Assembly: GCF_022229005.1 (NCBI RefSeq) | Contig: NZ_JAKKFD010000025.1 | Coordinates: 1 to 46,680, forward strand | From: Micromonospora trifolii | Lineage (GTDB): Bacteria > Actinomycetota > Actinomycetes > Mycobacteriales > Micromonosporaceae | Length of the DNA stretch: 46,680 nucleotides | Direction: 5' to 3' | Shown: in pieces, positions 33,443 through 42,021 of the stretch | Layout: the number at the start of each line of letters is the position of its first letter | Numbering within the stretch: position 1 is the first letter of the stretch | The notes under the pieces: model-generated | Seen by the model: only the letters and a program-made list of their open reading frames with translations | Database searches by the model: none | Told to the model about the DNA's origin: nothing | Program-made: the position numbers and the translations under genes

Positions 33443-33796
33443 TCAGGCCGTCGGGCGCTCCCGCTTCGGGAGCTTGGCCACCACCATGTCGTACGACGAG
33501 TCGACCGCCTCGGTCAGCTCCTCGTCGTCGATCCCGCCGTCCAGGCGCAGCGTGTTCCACCCGGACCGGCCGATGTAGGCCATCACGCTGGCGTCGTCGG
33601 GGTGCCGGTGCAGCCACTCGTCGGCCACCTCCCGGGTCGGCCCGCACTTGATGCCGACCGTCGGCTTGCCGCTGTCGCTGCCGAGGAACGCGAAGATCCG
33701 GCCGCCCACCTTCACCACCTCGTCGCCCTCCCACGGTTGGTCCAGCCACGCTCCCGGCTTGGCCAGGCAGTACGCCAGCATCTCCGCGCGCTCCAT
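33443..33796 (-). CDS. MmcQ/YjbR-family protein
   Basis: 117 residues of the YjbR (CyaY-like fold) family: AYCLAKPGAWLDQPW, KVGGRIFAFLG, KCGPTREVADEW and a C-terminal SYDMVVAKLPKRER. The family is often annotated as DNA-binding but its role is not established. ATG has a GAGGAGG Shine-Dalgarno sequence four to five bases upstream. Longer readings in this frame cross the neighbouring gene and are not coding. Convergent with argH. Confidence 0.85.
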   Translation of the reverse strand: MERAEMLAYCLAKPGAWLDQPWEGDEVVKVGGRIFAFLGSDSGKPTVGIKCGPTREVADEWLHRHPDDASVMAYIGRSGWNTLRLDGGIDDEELTEAVDSSYDMVVAKLPKRERPTA

Positions 33797-33888
33797 GGGT
33801 GCCTCCTCGTCGTGCGCACAGTGTGCCCGCCCAACCGCCGTCGCAGGCGCGGCGTGCCGATCCGGGCGTCGGCTCGGGACGCGCCGGT

Positions 33889-34314
33889 TCAGGCGTTCTG
33901 CTCGGCGGAGCGGGCGGCGACCCGCTCGTAGCGCTGCCGGGCCGCCTGTGCGCTGCCCAGCCCCAGCCCGTACGCGATCGCCTGCCAGGTCAGCCCCCGG
34001 TCGCGGGCCAGGGTCAGCAGGCCGGCCTCCAGGGCGTCCAGCTCGGCGCGGACATGGGGGAGCAGGGTCAGCGCGGCGGTCAGGTCGGCGGCGTCGATCG
34101 GCTCCTCGGCGGGTTCGCGATCGGCACCGCCGGCGGCCAGCGCGGTGACCAGGGCGACCGCCTCCCACGGGTCGAGCACGTACGGGTGGGCCCAACGGCC
34201 CCGCTGGGTGTCGGTGCCGGCGTGCCTCTCGCTGATCCGCTGTAACGCCTCGTACGTCCGGTGGGCACGGGCTCGGCCCGGGTCCGGTGCGGTGAAGATG
34301 TCCTCGGTCGTCAT
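33889..34314 (-). CDS. Small HTH DNA-binding protein (HSP18-regulator-like)
   Basis: 141 residues. The C-terminal half (about 85-137) reads LLPHVRAELDALEAGLL, then RGLTWQAIAYGLGLGSAQAARQRYER, a helix-turn-helix like that of actinobacterial proteins annotated as HSP18 transcriptional regulators or type III effector proteins. The N-terminus (HPYVLDPWEAVALVTAL) has no clear domain. Function unknown. The ATG is preceded by TGTGCT at six bases and TTGACA 17 bases further, so transcription seems to begin at the start codon. Confidence 0.72.
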   Translation of the reverse strand: MTTEDIFTAPDPGRARAHRTYEALQRISERHAGTDTQRGRWAHPYVLDPWEAVALVTALAAGGADREPAEEPIDAADLTAALTLLPHVRAELDALEAGLLTLARDRGLTWQAIAYGLGLGSAQAARQRYERVAARSAEQNA

Positions 34315-34320
34315 ACCCCG

Positions 34321-34349
34321 AGCACACCCCATCAACGAATGATTGTCAA
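34321..34349 (-). promoter_or_regulatory. Promoter of the small HTH gene
   Basis: On the minus strand TTGACA (34344-34349), 17 bases, TGTGCT (34321-34326), six bases, ATG. Around the -35 the sequence AACAATCTGTTGACAATC repeats ACAATC and could be an operator. AT-rich compared with its surroundings. Confidence 0.55.
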
Positions 34350-34415
34350 CAGATTGTTCAAGCCTCCGTCGTGCCGGGCGGGTGCCGGGGCGGCGGGATG
34401 GGTACCGTCGAGGGC

Positions 34416-35057
34416 ATGGCCCCGTCGTCCGGTGACCCCACCATCGACGCCGACCTGGCGGCGCTGGCGGACCTGCTCGCCGGCCCACTGCTGCCGGCGG
34501 CGCGCGGGCTGCTGGGCTGCCGGTTGCACGTCGGTGGGGTCACCGCCCGGATCACCGAGGTCGAGGCGTACGCGGGAAGCGGCGGCGATCCCGCCTCGCA
34601 CGCCCATCGGGGCCGCACCCCGCGCAACGCCGTGATGTTCGGCCCCGCCGGGTACGCCTACGTCTACTTCACCTACGGGATGCACTGGTGCATGAACGTG
34701 GTCACCGGGGTCGAGGGGGAGGCCTCCGCCGTGCTGCTGCGCGCCGGTGAGGTGGTCGACGGGCTGGCCACGGCACGGGAGCGCCGGCCGGCCATCCGGC
34801 GCGACGTGGACCTGGCCCGCGGGCCCGCCCGGCTCTGCTCCGCGCTCGGCATCGACCGCGAGGCGTACGGGGCGTACCTGCTCGGCGACGGCCCGGTCCG
34901 CCTGCGCCCCCCGGCCCGACCGGTCCCACCGGAGACGGTGGTGGCGGGTCCCCGGGTCGGCGTGACCGGCGCGCACGACCTGCCCTGGCGGTTCTGGCTC
35001 GACGGCGACCCCACTGTCAGCGCGTACCGCCGGCACGTGCCCCGCATCCGGCGCTGA
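34416..35057 (+). CDS. mpg: 3-methyladenine DNA glycosylase (AAG/MPG family)
   Basis: Removes alkylated purines in base excision repair. 213 residues with GRTPRNAVMFGPAGYAYVYFTYGMHWCMNVV, shown here by its parts TPRNAVMFGP and YFTYGMHWC, the ITEVEAY catalytic Glu region, VLLRAGE and LARGPARLC. The start is placed at the ATG seven bases after TACCGT (leaderless layout); an ATG 18 bases earlier cannot be excluded. Neighbour of tyrS in mycobacteria, but here ten kilobases away. Divergent from the HTH gene with 101 bases between the start codons. Confidence 0.93.
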   Translation: MAPSSGDPTIDADLAALADLLAGPLLPAARGLLGCRLHVGGVTARITEVEAYAGSGGDPASHAHRGRTPRNAVMFGPAGYAYVYFTYGMHWCMNVVTGVEGEASAVLLRAGEVVDGLATARERRPAIRRDVDLARGPARLCSALGIDREAYGAYLLGDGPVRLRPPARPVPPETVVAGPRVGVTGAHDLPWRFWLDGDPTVSAYRRHVPRIRR

Positions 35058-35143
35058 GCGCCCCCCGGCGTGTGGGCGGCGGAGGTTGTCGGGGGGTGTG
35101 GCCATAATCACCCGATCTGCTCACCGACGGTTCGGAGGACGTC

Positions 35144-36229
35144 ATGGCAACGCTGCTCGCGATCGGCACAGCCAAGGGATTGTTTCTCGCCACCAGCACC
35201 GACGACCGGCGCAGCTGGGAGATCACCGGTCCGCACTTTCCGATGACCGGTGTCTACGCGGTCGCTGTCGACACCCGTCGTTCCACACCGCGGCTGCTCG
35301 CCGGCATGACCAGCTCACACTTCGGCCCCAGCGTCGCCACCAGCGACGACCTCGGCGCCTCCTGGGACGAGCCCGACCAGGCGCCGGTCGCGTTTCCGGC
35401 CGACACCGGCGTCTCCCTCGGGCGGGTCTGGCAGTTGATGCCGGCCGGTCCCGACGAGCCGGACGTCGTCTGGGCCGGCACCGAGCCCTCGGCGCTGTTC
35501 AAGTCCACCGACGGTGGCCGCAGCTTCGAGCTGGTCCGTTCCCTCTGGGACCACCCGCACCGCCCGCAGTGGGAGGCCGGCTTCGGTGGTCAGGCCGTGC
35601 ACACGGTGCTGCCGCACCCGCGTGACCCGGCTCGGATGCTGGTCGCCATGTCCACCGGTGGGGTCTACCGATCGGAGGACGCCGGGGCGAGTTGGGCGCC
35701 GGGCAACACCGGCATCCGCGCCTACTTCATGCCTGACGAGTGGCCGGAGTTCGGCCAGTGCGTGCACAAGGTCGCCCGGGACGCCGGCAACCCCGAGCGG
35801 CTCTACGCGCAGAACCACCACGGCGTCTACCGCTCCGATGACGACGGCCGCTCCTGGTCCTCCATCGCCGATGGGCTGCCCAGCGACTTCGGCTTCCCGA
35901 TGGTGGCTCATCCGGGGCGCGGCGGCATGGTGTGGACCTTCCCGTTGGTGGCCGACGGCGAGCGGTTCCCGACCGACCACCGCTGCCGGGTGTTCCGCTC
36001 CGCCGACGCCGGCGGCAAGTGGGAGCCGCTGTCGGTAGGGCTGCCCGAGGGCCCGTTCTATCCGGCGGTTCTCCGGGACGCGATGTGCGCCGACGACGCC
36101 AGCCCCGGTGGGGTCTACTTCGGCACCCGCTCCGGCTCGGTCTTCGCCAGCCGCGACGAGGGCGACTCCTGGTCGTCGGTCGCGGCGCACCTGCCCGACG
36201 TGCTCTGCGTTCGCGTCGCGGAGGTCTGA
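35144..36229 (+). CDS. BNR/sortilin-type beta-propeller protein
   Basis: 361 residues built of repeated Asp-box motifs (S-x-D-x-G-x-x-W/F): SDDLGASW, STDGGRSF, SEDAGASW, SDDDGRSW, SADAGGKW and SRDEGDSW, spaced 40-65 residues apart, so a six- to seven-bladed propeller is predicted. No signal peptide or catalytic residues are apparent, hence cytoplasmic. Annotators often name these glycosyl hydrolases or exo-sialidases; I see no basis for catalysis. GGAGG lies before the ATG and a CATAAT box (about 35101) upstream. It is followed, two bases on, by a ubiquitin-like protein gene, which may be its partner. Confidence 0.82.
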   Translation: MATLLAIGTAKGLFLATSTDDRRSWEITGPHFPMTGVYAVAVDTRRSTPRLLAGMTSSHFGPSVATSDDLGASWDEPDQAPVAFPADTGVSLGRVWQLMPAGPDEPDVVWAGTEPSALFKSTDGGRSFELVRSLWDHPHRPQWEAGFGGQAVHTVLPHPRDPARMLVAMSTGGVYRSEDAGASWAPGNTGIRAYFMPDEWPEFGQCVHKVARDAGNPERLYAQNHHGVYRSDDDGRSWSSIADGLPSDFGFPMVAHPGRGGMVWTFPLVADGERFPTDHRCRVFRSADAGGKWEPLSVGLPEGPFYPAVLRDAMCADDASPGGVYFGTRSGSVFASRDEGDSWSSVAAHLPDVLCVRVAEV

Positions 36230-36231
36230 GC

Positions 36232-36507
36232 GTGGTCACCGTGCTGCTGCCCGGCCCGCTGCGCGGCGAGGCCGGGGGCGCGAGTCGGCTGAACGTCACC
36301 GCCGCCGGGACGCTGCGGGCGGTCCTCGACGAGATGGCCGTCGCGCACCCCCGGCTGGCCCGGCGCATCCGCGACGAGCGTGGCGAGCTGCGCCGCTACG
36401 TCAACGTCTTCGTCGACGGGGAAGACTGCCGGCACTCCGGTGGCCTGGCCACCCCGGTCAAGGACGGCGCTGAGGTGCAGGTGCTGCCCTCGGTGGCGGG
36501 CGGCTGA
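36232..36507 (+). CDS. MoaD/ThiS-like ubiquitin-fold protein
   Basis: 91 residues of beta-grasp fold: VTVLLPGPLR, a middle helix LRAVLDEMAVAHP, VNVFVDGED, and a C-terminus LPSVAGG ending in the diglycine that is adenylated or thiolated in MoaD and ThiS. GTG start two bases after the propeller gene means translational coupling. No moa or thi gene is near, so sulfur transfer for an unknown pathway or protein conjugation are both open. Confidence 0.85.
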   Translation: MVTVLLPGPLRGEAGGASRLNVTAAGTLRAVLDEMAVAHPRLARRIRDERGELRRYVNVFVDGEDCRHSGGLATPVKDGAEVQVLPSVAGG

Positions 36508-36668
36508 GCGGGCCGACGGCGAGGGATTCCCGACCCGGCGTCCGGTTGCGGGGGGTGACCGGCGCCACTGGGAGGCGTCCCGCCGTCGGAATAGTTGCGT
36601 CGTCAAATAAGTTGTGAGCTGCGTCCGGGTACCACGACGGCACCCGGTTGACACGCGAGGAGCTGGTC

Positions 36669-37811
36669 ATGCAGTTCGGAATCTTCACCGTCGGTGACGT
36701 CACGGTCGATCCGACCACCGGTCGGGAGCCGACGGAGCATGAGCGGATCAAGGCGATGGTCGCGATCGCGTTGAAGGCCGAGGAGGTCGGCCTGGACGTC
36801 TTCGCCACCGGCGAGCACCACAACCCGCCGTTCGTGCCGTCGTCACCGACCACAATGCTCGGCTACATCGCGGCGCGCACCGAGCGGCTGCTGCTGTCCA
36901 CCGCCACCACGCTGATCACCACCAACGACCCGGTGAAGATCGCCGAGGACTACGCGATGCTCCAGCACCTCTCGGATGGCCGGGTGGACCTCATGATGGG
37001 CCGCGGCAACACCGGCCCCGTCTACCCGTGGTTCGGCAAGGACATCCGCGCCGGCATCCCCCTGGCCATCGAGAACTACGACCTGCTGCACCGGCTGTGG
37101 CGCGAGGACGTGGTCGACTGGAAGGGCAAGTACCGCACCCCGTTGCAGTCGTTCACCTCGACGCCGCGCCCGCTCGACGGCGTGCCCCCGTTCGTCTGGC
37201 ACGGCTCGATCCGCAGCCCGGAGATCGCCGAGCAGGCCGCGTACTACGGCGACGGTTTCTTCGCCAACCACATCTTCTGGCCCAAGGAGCACACCCAGCG
37301 GATGATCGCGCTCTACCGCCAGCGGTTCGCGCACTACGGCCACGGCTCCGCCGACCAGGCGATCGTCGGCCTCGGTGGGCAGGTGTTCATGCGCCGCAAC
37401 TCGCAGGACGCGGTCCGGGAGTTCCGCCCGTACTTCGACAACGCCCCGGTCTACGGGCACGGGCCGTCGCTGGAGGAGTTCACCCGGGAGACCCCGCTGA
37501 CAGTGGGCAGCCCGCAGCAGGTCATCGACCGCACGCTCGGCTTCCGCGAGTACGTCGGTGACTACCAGCGGCAGCTGTTCCTGATGGACCACGCCGGGTT
37601 GCCGCTGAAGACCGTGCTGGGGCAGCTCGACCTGCTCGGCGAGGAGGTCGTGCCGGTGCTGCGCAAGGAGTTCGACGCGCTGCGCCCGGCGCACGTGCCG
37701 GCGGCGCCGACGCACGCCTCGCTGGTCGCCGCCGCGGGCGGCGCCAAGGACAGCACCGTGCACGCCGTCGACGACGTGACGGGCAAGACGCCGGAGGGGG
37801 CGACCCGATGA
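36669..37811 (+). CDS. Luciferase-like FMN-dependent monooxygenase (CE1758 type)
   Basis: 380 residues of the bacterial luciferase TIM-barrel family: MQFGIFTVGDV, ATGEHHNPPF, LSTATTLITTNDPVKIAEDYAML, GRVDLMMGRGN, VWHGSIRSPE. It uses reduced FMN and oxygen on an unknown substrate. It overlaps by ATGA with an FMN reductase gene that would supply the reduced flavin, a two-component arrangement known from corynebacteria (CE1758/CE1759 families). The ATG has GAGGAG eight to nine bases upstream; the earlier in-frame start adds only seven residues. The 161-base gap upstream contains the near-repeat AATAGTTG / AATAAGTTG, possibly an operator. Confidence 0.88.
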   Translation: MQFGIFTVGDVTVDPTTGREPTEHERIKAMVAIALKAEEVGLDVFATGEHHNPPFVPSSPTTMLGYIAARTERLLLSTATTLITTNDPVKIAEDYAMLQHLSDGRVDLMMGRGNTGPVYPWFGKDIRAGIPLAIENYDLLHRLWREDVVDWKGKYRTPLQSFTSTPRPLDGVPPFVWHGSIRSPEIAEQAAYYGDGFFANHIFWPKEHTQRMIALYRQRFAHYGHGSADQAIVGLGGQVFMRRNSQDAVREFRPYFDNAPVYGHGPSLEEFTRETPLTVGSPQQVIDRTLGFREYVGDYQRQLFLMDHAGLPLKTVLGQLDLLGEEVVPVLRKEFDALRPAHVPAAPTHASLVAAAGGAKDSTVHAVDDVTGKTPEGATR

Positions 37812-38443
37812 CCCGCCGCACCCTGGCCGTCGTCTCGGCGGGGCTGAGCCAGCCCTCGTCGACCCGGCTGCTCGCCGACCAGCTCGCCGCGGCCACCCGC
37901 GACGAGTTGGTCCGGCGCGGCTCCGACGTGGAGCTGCACGTCGTCGACCTGCGCGAGTACGCCCATGACGTGGTGAACAACATGCTCACCGGGTTCGCGC
38001 CGGCAGCGCTGCGCGAGGTCGTCGACACGGTGACCGGGGCGGACGGGCTCATCGCCGTCACCCCGATCTTCAGCGCGTCGTACAACGGGCTGTTCAAGTC
38101 CTTCTTCGACGTGTTGGATTCCGAGTCGCTGGTCGACCGGCCGGTGCTGATCGGCGCTACCGGCGGCACCGCCCGGCACTCGTTGGCACTGGAGCACGCC
38201 GTCCGCCCGATGTTCGCCTACCTTCGGTCGGTGGTCGTCCCGACCGCTGTCTTCGCCGCCCCGGAGGACTGGTCCGACGGCACCGCCGACGGCGCGTTGC
38301 GCGCTCGGATCCGGCGCGCCGCCGGGGAGTTGACCGACCAGATCGAGCGCCGGCCACCGGCCACCGGGCCGGCCGACCCGTTCGCCCTCACCACCGACTT
38401 CCTGCAGATGCTCGGCCGAGGTGACGGCGCGCCGGTCAGCTGA
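37808..38443 (+). CDS. NAD(P)H-dependent FMN reductase (CE1759 type)
   Basis: 211 residues, flavodoxin-like fold: RTLAVVSAGLSQPSSTRLLADQL (FMN phosphate loop), VTPIFSASYNGLFKSFFDVL and IGATGGTARHSLALEHAV. It should deliver reduced FMN to the upstream monooxygenase, with which it is translationally coupled. The C-terminal residues overlap eight bases with the convergent universal-stress gene. Confidence 0.9.
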   Translation: MTRRTLAVVSAGLSQPSSTRLLADQLAAATRDELVRRGSDVELHVVDLREYAHDVVNNMLTGFAPAALREVVDTVTGADGLIAVTPIFSASYNGLFKSFFDVLDSESLVDRPVLIGATGGTARHSLALEHAVRPMFAYLRSVVVPTAVFAAPEDWSDGTADGALRARIRRAAGELTDQIERRPPATGPADPFALTTDFLQMLGRGDGAPVS

Positions 38444-39308
38444 CCGGGTGGGCGACCAGCACCGGGCAGTGCGCGTGCTGGGTCGCCGCCTGACTGACCG
38501 ACCCGAGCAACAGACCGGCGAACCCGGCCCGGCCCCGGGTGCCCACGACCAGCAGCGACGCCGTGCCGCTGGCCTCGATGAGCCCCTGGGCCGCGCCGGC
38601 CGCCCGGACCGGATGCTCGCGCACCACCAGGTCGGGGTGCTCGGCGCGCACCACGGCGGAGGCGTCGGCCAGGAGTCGCACCGCCTCGGCCTGGTACGCG
38701 GCCTGCGACTCCTCGATCTCCTCGGGCACCGTCCGGTCCCCGTCCGGAGGGCCGACGTGCACCAGCACCAGCGGCACGTCCCGCAGCGCCGCCTCGTCGG
38801 CGCCGAGGCCCACGGCGAGTCGGGACGACTCGGACCCGTCCACGCCCACCAGCACCGGGCCGTCCACCGGGATCGGCTGCTCGTCCGGGCGGACCACCAG
38901 CACCGGGCAGTGCGCGTGCGCGGCCACCTGCGCGCCGACCGAGCCGAGCAGCAGCCCGGTGAAGCCGCCCAGGCCACGGCTGCCCACCACGACCAGCTCG
39001 GCCTGGCGGGACTCCTCGATCATGGCGGCCCCCGGGCCGCCGAGGACCTGGCGCACCGCGACGGTGAGGCCGGGCCACCGACCGGTCAGCTCGGACGCCG
39101 TGCGCTCCAACATCTGCTGCGCCTCCTCGGAGGGCGCCGGCACCCCGAGGTCGTACGGGTTGAGCGGCACGCCGTAGCCGGACGCATGCAGGTAGCCGTG
39201 CACCAGGAGCAGCGGTCGGGACCGGAGCATTGCGGCCCGCGCCGCGTGTTCGGCGGCGACGAGGCTGGACGGCGATCCGTCCACTCCCACCACGACAGGT
39301 CGGTTCAT
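38436..39308 (-). CDS. Tandem universal stress protein (two UspA domains)
   Basis: 290 residues with two UspA repeats, each carrying an ATP-binding signature: domain 1 VVVGVDGSPSS and VVGSRGLGGFTGLLLGSV; domain 2 VLVGVDGSESS and VVGTRGRAGFAGLLLGSV. Both end with HAHCPVLV. The G-2x-G-9x-G(S/T) motif suggests ATP binding in both halves. Such proteins help survival in stress or stationary phase in actinobacteria. ATG has GGGGAG upstream. No DosR-type box was identified in the divergent gap 39309-39437. Confidence 0.93.
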   Translation of the reverse strand: MNRPVVVGVDGSPSSLVAAEHAARAAMLRSRPLLLVHGYLHASGYGVPLNPYDLGVPAPSEEAQQMLERTASELTGRWPGLTVAVRQVLGGPGAAMIEESRQAELVVVGSRGLGGFTGLLLGSVGAQVAAHAHCPVLVVRPDEQPIPVDGPVLVGVDGSESSRLAVGLGADEAALRDVPLVLVHVGPPDGDRTVPEEIEESQAAYQAEAVRLLADASAVVRAEHPDLVVREHPVRAAGAAQGLIEASGTASLLVVGTRGRAGFAGLLLGSVSQAATQHAHCPVLVAHPVS

Positions 39309-39402
39309 CGGCGCTCCCCGGGGTCGGTCAGATCATTGTCGACCGCTCGGCCGCGCCACGAGGGCCGGACGCGCCGGTCCCGGTGGCACGTCGAATCGGC
39401 GC

Positions 39403-39431
39403 TTGCACGTAATTACGTATGTTCGTAGTAT
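39403..39431 (+). promoter_or_regulatory. Promoter with palindromic operator of ArsR-type gene
   Basis: TTGCAC, exactly 17 bases, TAGTAT, then six bases to the ATG: a strong leaderless promoter. The perfect palindrome ACGTAATTACGT (39407-39418) lies between -35 and -10, and TACG-TATGTT-CGTA overlaps it, fitting repression by the encoded regulator. Confidence 0.68.
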
Positions 39432-39437
39432 CGACGC

Positions 39438-39941
39438 ATGGACACAGTGGAAGACCGGCTCGCCGCGTTGGAGGCACAGGTTGCCGCGTTGAGCGAACGG
39501 CTCGCCGCCGCACCGCCGCCGCCACCCGCGCCCGAGGGCACCTTCTGGGCGCTCGACGGCCTCAAGCAGCGCCTACCACCCGACGGGTCGGGCGCTGTGC
39601 TCTACACCGGCACCGTCCGCGTCGCCGGCCAGCACTACGACTGGCAGTACGGCCGCACCGTCGACGACCTGCTCGCCGTCGACTGGACGGACCTGGCCAG
39701 CACCCTCTCCGCGTTGGCCCACCCGGTGCGGCTGCGGCTGCTGCGGGAGATCATCGGCGGCCGGCAGAGCACCAGCGAGCTGGCCGAGATCGAGGAGTTG
39801 GGCACCACCGGCCAACTGCATCACCACCTGCGCCAGATCACCGCCGCCGGTTGGCTGCGCAGCGCCGGTCGAGGTCGGTACGCGGTTCCCGCCGAACGCG
39901 TGGTGCCGCTGCTGGCCATCCTCACCGCCGCCGGCCGCTGA
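39438..39941 (+). CDS. ArsR-type winged-helix regulator with N-terminal coiled coil
   Basis: 167 residues. Residues 1-30 form a short coiled coil (DTVEDRLAALEAQVAALSERL) followed by a Pro run; 38-80 have no known fold; the winged helix is 85-165 (LASTLSALAHPVRLRLLREII, TSELAEI, TTGQLHHHLRQITAAGWL). No metal-binding cysteine is present, so it is not a metal sensor of ArsR class. It lies 48 bases before a membrane serine hydrolase gene on the same strand and probably controls it and itself via the palindrome in its promoter. Confidence 0.85.
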   Translation: MDTVEDRLAALEAQVAALSERLAAAPPPPPAPEGTFWALDGLKQRLPPDGSGAVLYTGTVRVAGQHYDWQYGRTVDDLLAVDWTDLASTLSALAHPVRLRLLREIIGGRQSTSELAEIEELGTTGQLHHHLRQITAAGWLRSAGRGRYAVPAERVVPLLAILTAAGR

Positions 39942-39989
39942 CCACACCGAGTCGGCCGCCCATCCGACGACCCCACCCGAGGAGCCACC

Positions 39990-41465
39990 ATGCGCCGGAC
40001 CACCGTCACCGCCCTTGTCGTCGCGCTGATCGCCGGCCTGGTCGGGGTGGCGTTGATGCCTCGGGTGCCCCGACTCGGCGCGCAGACCACCGGCGATCGC
40101 GACCTGGCCGCCGCCGCACGCTCGGCCACGCCCGACCCGTCGGGGCGCCGCGGGCTCGCCATCGCCCTGGTCGAGAACGGCCGGATCCGCACCGCCGGCC
40201 TCGGGGACCGGGACCTCGCCGGTCAGCCCGTCGAGCCCGGCACCCCGTTCGAGATCGGCTCGGTCACCAAGGCGCTCACCGGCATGCTCCTGGCCGACCA
40301 GGTCGCCGCCGGTGTCGTCGGCCCCGACGACCGGCTCGGCAGCGCCTGGCCCGAGGTCACCGGCCCCGCCCGCGACATCACGCTCGCCGAACTCGCCAGC
40401 CACCGCGCCGGCCTGCCCCGGCTCGCCCCCGGCTCCCCGCTGGGGTGGGCACGCATCCTCTGGTCCAACGTCTCCGGCGGAAACCCCTACGCCGGGCAGG
40501 GCGTCGACACCATCCGCAGCGCCGCCGACCGGGTCAGCACCGACGACGACGAGCGTGGCGAGGTCCACTACTCCAACCTCGGGCCGTCAGTGCTCGGCCA
40601 CGCGCTCGCCGCGAAGGCCGGCGTCGCGTACCCCGAGTTGCTGCACGCCCGGCTGCTCGGGCCACTCGGCATGACGGCCACCGTCGTCGCCACCCGCGAC
40701 GACGACCTGCCGGCCGGTCGCGCCCAGGGCAGCCGGGCCGGCGGCCGGCCGCTCGAAGCGTGGGCGGGTGCCGGTTACGCACCGGCCGGCGCCGGCCCCT
40801 GGTCCACGGCGGAGGACCTCGGCCGGCTGCTCGCCGCGACCCTCGCCGGCACCGCGCCCGGCGCCGACGCCGCCACCGCCCGCTTCCGCGAGGACGACGA
40901 CACCCGCATCGGGTACGGCTGGTTCACGACCCGGCACGGCGACCGCGAGGTGGTCTGGCACAACGGCGCTACCGGCGGGTTCCGGTCCTACGTCGGCTTC
41001 GAGCGGGCCACCGGCCGCGCCGTGGTGGTGCTCGGCAACACCGACAAGGGCGTCGAGCCGATCGGGCTGCGGCTGCTCGGGATGCCACAGAGGGAGGCCG
41101 ACTCGGCGGCGGCGATGGTGCTGCCATGGATCGGCGCCGGTCTCGCGGTGGCCTTCACCTTCCTCGGCGGCATCTCCCTGCTCGGCACCGCCCGCCGTCG
41201 CCAACTGGACCAGGTGACGGTGCTGGCGGCGGCGGTCTGGGCGTTCGCCTATCTGGGGTTGGGGCACCGGTTGGGGGACTGGTCGGTGGTGCCGGCCTGG
41301 CTGTGGCCGCTCGGGGCCGGCCTGTCGGCGGCGGGGGTGGCCCTGGCGGCGACCCGGTGGCGCGCCCTGCCGGTGGTCGACGCGCAGGTGCCGTGGCGTC
41401 GACTGCTGTCGGTGGCGAGTTCCCTGGGCGCCGCCGTGCTGGCGGTCGTCGCCGTCGCCGGCTGA
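39990..41465 (+). CDS. Beta-lactamase-family serine hydrolase with membrane tail
   Basis: 491 residues: an N-terminal signal-anchor helix (5-24), an extracytoplasmic class C beta-lactamase/DD-peptidase-like domain (about 35-360) with S-x-x-K as SVTK, Y-x-N as YSN and HNGATGGF in place of the KTG box, then a C-terminal region with about four transmembrane helices (370-490). Likely acts on peptidoglycan or small esters or amides; the substrate is not known. AGGAG precedes the ATG. Operon-like with the ArsR-type gene. Confidence 0.87.
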   Translation: MRRTTVTALVVALIAGLVGVALMPRVPRLGAQTTGDRDLAAAARSATPDPSGRRGLAIALVENGRIRTAGLGDRDLAGQPVEPGTPFEIGSVTKALTGMLLADQVAAGVVGPDDRLGSAWPEVTGPARDITLAELASHRAGLPRLAPGSPLGWARILWSNVSGGNPYAGQGVDTIRSAADRVSTDDDERGEVHYSNLGPSVLGHALAAKAGVAYPELLHARLLGPLGMTATVVATRDDDLPAGRAQGSRAGGRPLEAWAGAGYAPAGAGPWSTAEDLGRLLAATLAGTAPGADAATARFREDDDTRIGYGWFTTRHGDREVVWHNGATGGFRSYVGFERATGRAVVVLGNTDKGVEPIGLRLLGMPQREADSAAAMVLPWIGAGLAVAFTFLGGISLLGTARRRQLDQVTVLAAAVWAFAYLGLGHRLGDWSVVPAWLWPLGAGLSAAGVALAATRWRALPVVDAQVPWRRLLSVASSLGAAVLAVVAVAG

Positions 41466-41511
41466 CTCCGCCTTGCCGCTGCGTGCCACAGCCGTTGCGT
41501 ACCCTCGGCCG

Positions 41512-42012
41512 ATGACCTCCGATCTGCTGCTGCGCCCGGTCCGCGAGGACGACCTCGTCGAGTTCTTCCTGCACCAGCAGGACCCGGAGGCCAACCGGAT
41601 GGCCGCATTCGGCCCGAAGGACCCGTCCGATCGTCGGGAGTTCGCCGCACACTGGGCCCGGGTGCTCACCAACCCGGCGAACCTGGTCCGCACCGTCGAG
41701 GTCGACGGCGAGGTGGTCGGCTACGTGAGCGCCTTCCCGGTCGAGGGGCAGACCGAGGTCAGCTACTGGATCGACAGCGCGCGCTGGGGTCGGGGTCACG
41801 CCACGGCGGCCCTGGCCGCCCTGCTGCGCGAGCTGCCCCGCCCGGTGCACGCCCGCGCCGCCAAGGACAACGTCGCCTCCCTCGCGGTGCTCCGCAAGTG
41901 CGGGTTCGCTGTGGTCGGTGAAGACTCGGGGCACGCAAACGGCCGCGGCGAAGACGTCGAGGAGTGGCTGCTCGAGCTGCCCGCCGACGGCCCTGACCTG
42001 GGCAGGCACTAG
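41512..42012 (+). CDS. GNAT-family N-acetyltransferase
   Basis: 166 residues of the RimJ/RimL-like group: LLLRPVREDDLVEFF, VGYVSAFPVE, EVSYWIDSARWGRGHATAAL with the acetyl-CoA pyrophosphate loop, and NVASLAVLRKCGFAVVGED. The substrate is unknown. TACCCT lies six bases before the ATG, so leaderless. Its TAG stop is the start of the -10 box of the next gene. Confidence 0.9.
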   Translation: MTSDLLLRPVREDDLVEFFLHQQDPEANRMAAFGPKDPSDRREFAAHWARVLTNPANLVRTVEVDGEVVGYVSAFPVEGQTEVSYWIDSARWGRGHATAALAALLRELPRPVHARAAKDNVASLAVLRKCGFAVVGEDSGHANGRGEDVEEWLLELPADGPDLGRH

Positions 42013-42021
42013 TCTCGCGGC

